DNA of 52,321 nucleotides, taken from contig CAIUOP010000052.1 of the NCBI GenBank assembly GCA_903900805.1, forward strand, positions 1-52,321, read 5' to 3'. Numbering within the stretch: the first letter of the stretch is position 1; the number at the start of each line of letters is the position of its first letter. This document shows, piece by piece, positions 50,208-52,321 of the stretch. A program made the position numbers and the translations under genes. The stretch comes from an uncultured beta proteobacterium. Lineage in GTDB: Bacteria; Pseudomonadota; Gammaproteobacteria; Burkholderiales; Burkholderiaceae. The notes under the pieces are model-generated. The model did not search any database. It saw only the letters and a list, made by a program, of their open reading frames with translations, and was not told where the DNA came from.

Positions 50208-52321
50208 ATGAACGCACCAACTAATCCAAAAGAACTCGAATTAGCAACCGTAGAGTTCAAGCTAGACGGCAAGACAATCGTTTCCTATGAAGGCGAAACC
50301 ATTCTCAAGGCTGCTAAACGCCACGGTATTGATATTCCCCATTTGTGTTTTAAAGAGGGTTATCGTCCTGACGGTAATTGCCGTGCATGCGTAGTAGAAA
50401 TTAATGGTGAACGTACATTAGCTCCGAGCTGCTGCAGAAGTGCCACCCCAGGTATGGAAGTTAAAGCCAATAGCGAGCGTGCTGTAAAGAGTCAGAAGCT
50501 AGTTCTAGAAATGCTCCTTTCTGATATGCCCGATGAAGGCTTTAAGTGGGTAGGCGATAGCAAAGCAGAAGAGCAGCAAAATCAACATGGTGAGCTCAGT
50601 ACGTGGGCAACTCGGATGGACGTCACAGTGCGCCCTGAACTCAAGGCATTGCGTCGCGAGAAGATTGCTCATGATATTTCTCACCCAGCAATGGCGGTCA
50701 ACTTAGACGCTTGTATTCAGTGCAACCGTTGTGTACGCGCTTGTCGCGAAGAGCAAGTCAATGATGTGATCGGCTACGCAATGCGTGGCTCTCATAGCGA
50801 AATTGTCTTTGATCTAAATGACCCAATGGGTGATAGCACCTGCGTTGCCTGTGGCGAGTGTGTGCAAGCCTGCCCAACAGGTGCATTGATGCCTAAGGGA
50901 TTGATAGGTTCGCAAATGGTTGATCGTAAAGTAGATTCTGTTTGCCCATTCTGCGGAGTAGGTTGTCAGATTACCTATAACGTCAAAGATGAAAAGATTG
51001 TGAGTGTAGAAGGTCGAGATGGCCCCGCTAATCACAATCGTCTCTGTGTTAAAGGCCGCTTTGGTATGGATTACATCCACAACCCACAGCGCCTCACTAA
51101 GCCATTAATTCGTAAGGCTGGCGTTCCAAAGGATGAGACTGCAGGCCAAAATCCTCAGGATTGGTCCAACATCTTCCGTGAAGCTACTTGGGAAGAAGCT
51201 TTGGAAGTCGCTGGTGGAGGCCTGAAAAAACTCAAAGACAAACATGGCTTAAAAGTATTAGCTGGCTTTGGTTCTGCTAAGGGCAGTAACGAAGAGGCCT
51301 ACTTATTTCAAAAGCTGGTGCGTACTGGTTTTGGTAGCAATAACGTCGACCATTGCACGCGTCTTTGCCATGCCTCATCTGTTGCTGCATTGCTCGAGGG
51401 TGTTGGTTCTGGTGCGGTAAGTAATCAAGTGAATGATGTTGAGCATTCGAGCATGATTTTCTTAATTGGATCAAATCCGACTGCTAACCACCCAGTAGCA
51501 GCAACCTGGTTTAAGAATGCTGCTAAACGTGGAGCGAAGATTGTTTTATGCGATCCACGCATGACTGACATCAGTAAGCATGCTTGGCGGACGATGCAGT
51601 TCAAGCCTGATACCGATGTTGCGATGCTTAATGCCATGATCTATACGATCATTGAAGAAGGTTTAGCTGATCAAGAGTTCATCAAGAACCGTGCCAATAA
51701 CTTTGAAGCTTTAAAAGAAAATATCAAGGGCTACAGTCCTGAAGCCATGGCACCGATCTGCGGTATTCCAGCAGAGACTTTACGTGAAGTGGCTAGAGAG
51801 TTTGCTACAACTAAGTCAGCAATGATTTTGTGGGGCATGGGCATTAGCCAACACGTTCATGGCACTGATAACGCCCGTTGCTTAATTGCGCTTGTTAGTA
51901 TTACAGGACAAATTGGTAAACCAGGCTCTGGTTTACATCCATTGCGTGGTCAAAACAATGTGCAAGGCGCTAGTGATGCTGGTTTGATTCCGATGATGTT
52001 CCCGAACTACCAGCGGGTTGATAACCCGGCAGCACATGCTTGGTTTGAAAAGTTCTGGGGTACACCGCTGGATAAAAAGCCGGGCTACACCGTCGTTGAA
52101 ATCATGCATAAGATCACAGCGCCTGATAGTGATCCCGATAAGATTCGTGGCATGTATATCGAAGGTGAAAACCCAGCGATGAGCGATCCCGATTTAAACC
52201 ATGCGCGTCATGCATTGGCATCTTTAGAGCATTTGGTTGTACAAGACATCTTTATGACAGAGACAGCTTTACTTGCAGACGTTGTTTTGCCAGCAAGTGC
52301 TTGGCCAGAGAAGGTGGGTAC
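50208..52321 (+). CDS. fdsA: Formate dehydrogenase alpha subunit, 5' part
   Basis: The first 704 residues of a molybdenum (or tungsten) formate dehydrogenase, running off the window. N-terminal [2Fe-2S] domain (Cys47, Cys58, Cys61, Cys75/76), ferredoxin-like clusters (CIQCNRCVRAC and CVACGECVQACPTGA), a CPFCGVGCQ cluster, then the Mo-bisMGD domain. The metal ligand is Cys in VDHCTRLCHASS rather than selenocysteine, as in NAD-linked oxygen-tolerant enzymes. It oxidises formate to CO2. ATG 50208 lies directly after the fdsGB stop. Confidence 0.93.
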   Translation, partial: MNAPTNPKELELATVEFKLDGKTIVSYEGETILKAAKRHGIDIPHLCFKEGYRPDGNCRACVVEINGERTLAPSCCRSATPGMEVKANSERAVKSQKLVLEMLLSDMPDEGFKWVGDSKAEEQQNQHGELSTWATRMDVTVRPELKALRREKIAHDISHPAMAVNLDACIQCNRCVRACREEQVNDVIGYAMRGSHSEIVFDLNDPMGDSTCVACGECVQACPTGALMPKGLIGSQMVDRKVDSVCPFCGVGCQITYNVKDEKIVSVEGRDGPANHNRLCVKGRFGMDYIHNPQRLTKPLIRKAGVPKDETAGQNPQDWSNIFREATWEEALEVAGGGLKKLKDKHGLKVLAGFGSAKGSNEEAYLFQKLVRTGFGSNNVDHCTRLCHASSVAALLEGVGSGAVSNQVNDVEHSSMIFLIGSNPTANHPVAATWFKNAAKRGAKIVLCDPRMTDISKHAWRTMQFKPDTDVAMLNAMIYTIIEEGLADQEFIKNRANNFEALKENIKGYSPEAMAPICGIPAETLREVAREFATTKSAMILWGMGISQHVHGTDNARCLIALVSITGQIGKPGSGLHPLRGQNNVQGASDAGLIPMMFPNYQRVDNPAAHAWFEKFWGTPLDKKPGYTVVEIMHKITAPDSDPDKIRGMYIEGENPAMSDPDLNHARHALASLEHLVVQDIFMTETALLADVVLPASAWPEKVG

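Noticed and set aside
1-52321. CRISPR array or insertion sequence
   Set aside because: No regularly spaced repeats of CRISPR type and no transposase with terminal inverted repeats are visible.

Overview
This window looks like chromosomal DNA of a freshwater betaproteobacterium of the Burkholderiales, most likely Polynucleobacter or a close relative. The evidence is the modest G+C content, two Bug-type tricarboxylate-transporter receptors without their membrane subunits, a fused FdsG-FdsB formate dehydrogenase subunit, a soxXYZA block, and many proteins that read like Polynucleobacter homologues. This assignment comes from recognising protein families; no database search was run.

Layout, left to right. 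Positions 1-5.8 kb hold small genes: an eRF1-like 'translational machinery' protein end, an orphan BrnA-like antitoxin, dusA, tRNA-His with a consensus promoter, a phasin gene with a one-base frameshift, a membrane-anchored SUMF1-like protein, a PIF1-like helicase, and a decaying toxin-antitoxin patch (intact RHH antitoxin, frameshifted toxin, MazE-like fragment). Positions 5.8-12.1 kb (minus strand) form an apparent amine or gamma-glutamyl compound catabolic operon: M20 peptidase remnant, omega-aminotransferase, SnoaL-like protein, FAD amine oxidase, Bug receptor and gamma-glutamyltransferase. Positions 12.3-14.1 kb carry an isocitrate-lyase-family enzyme with its own Bug receptor, followed by lrgB/lrgA on the minus strand. 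Positions 15.3-20.1 kb hold a two-subunit molybdenum hydroxylase and soxX-Y-Z-A. Positions 20.1-30.4 kb are mostly housekeeping: a penicillin-acylase-family enzyme, tRNA-Leu, tonB-exbB-exbD downstream of fumarase and murI, and acs.

The most striking part is 30.5-46.15 kb. The last 14 bases of tRNA-Ser(GGA) are repeated exactly at 46136-46149. Similar paired GTTACCAAAA-type motifs with 12-bp spacing lie just inside both ends. Between them lies a compact, mostly overlapping 15-gene operon (31379-44234) with the content of an aryl-polyene pigment pathway: two ACPs, two ketosynthases, a chain-length factor, a ketoreductase, a dehydratase, an AMP-ligase fused to a hot-dog dehydratase, acyltransferases, a glycosyltransferase, a LolA-like carrier, an MMPL exporter and lipoproteins. 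Its genes use AGA/AGG arginine codons heavily, whereas acs and fds use CGT/CGC. I read this as a tRNA-Ser-targeted genomic island that delivered an outer-membrane pigment pathway and has lost its integrase.

After the island come a YciI-like protein, a TumE/TumA-type toxin-antitoxin pair with a clear palindromic operator, a secreted DUF1080 protein, a small lipoprotein and the start of the NAD-linked formate dehydrogenase operon (fdsGB fusion, then fdsA running off the right end). The window suggests a heterotrophic bacterium that draws auxiliary energy from formate and reduced sulfur compounds, with accessory pigment and toxin-antitoxin cargo.
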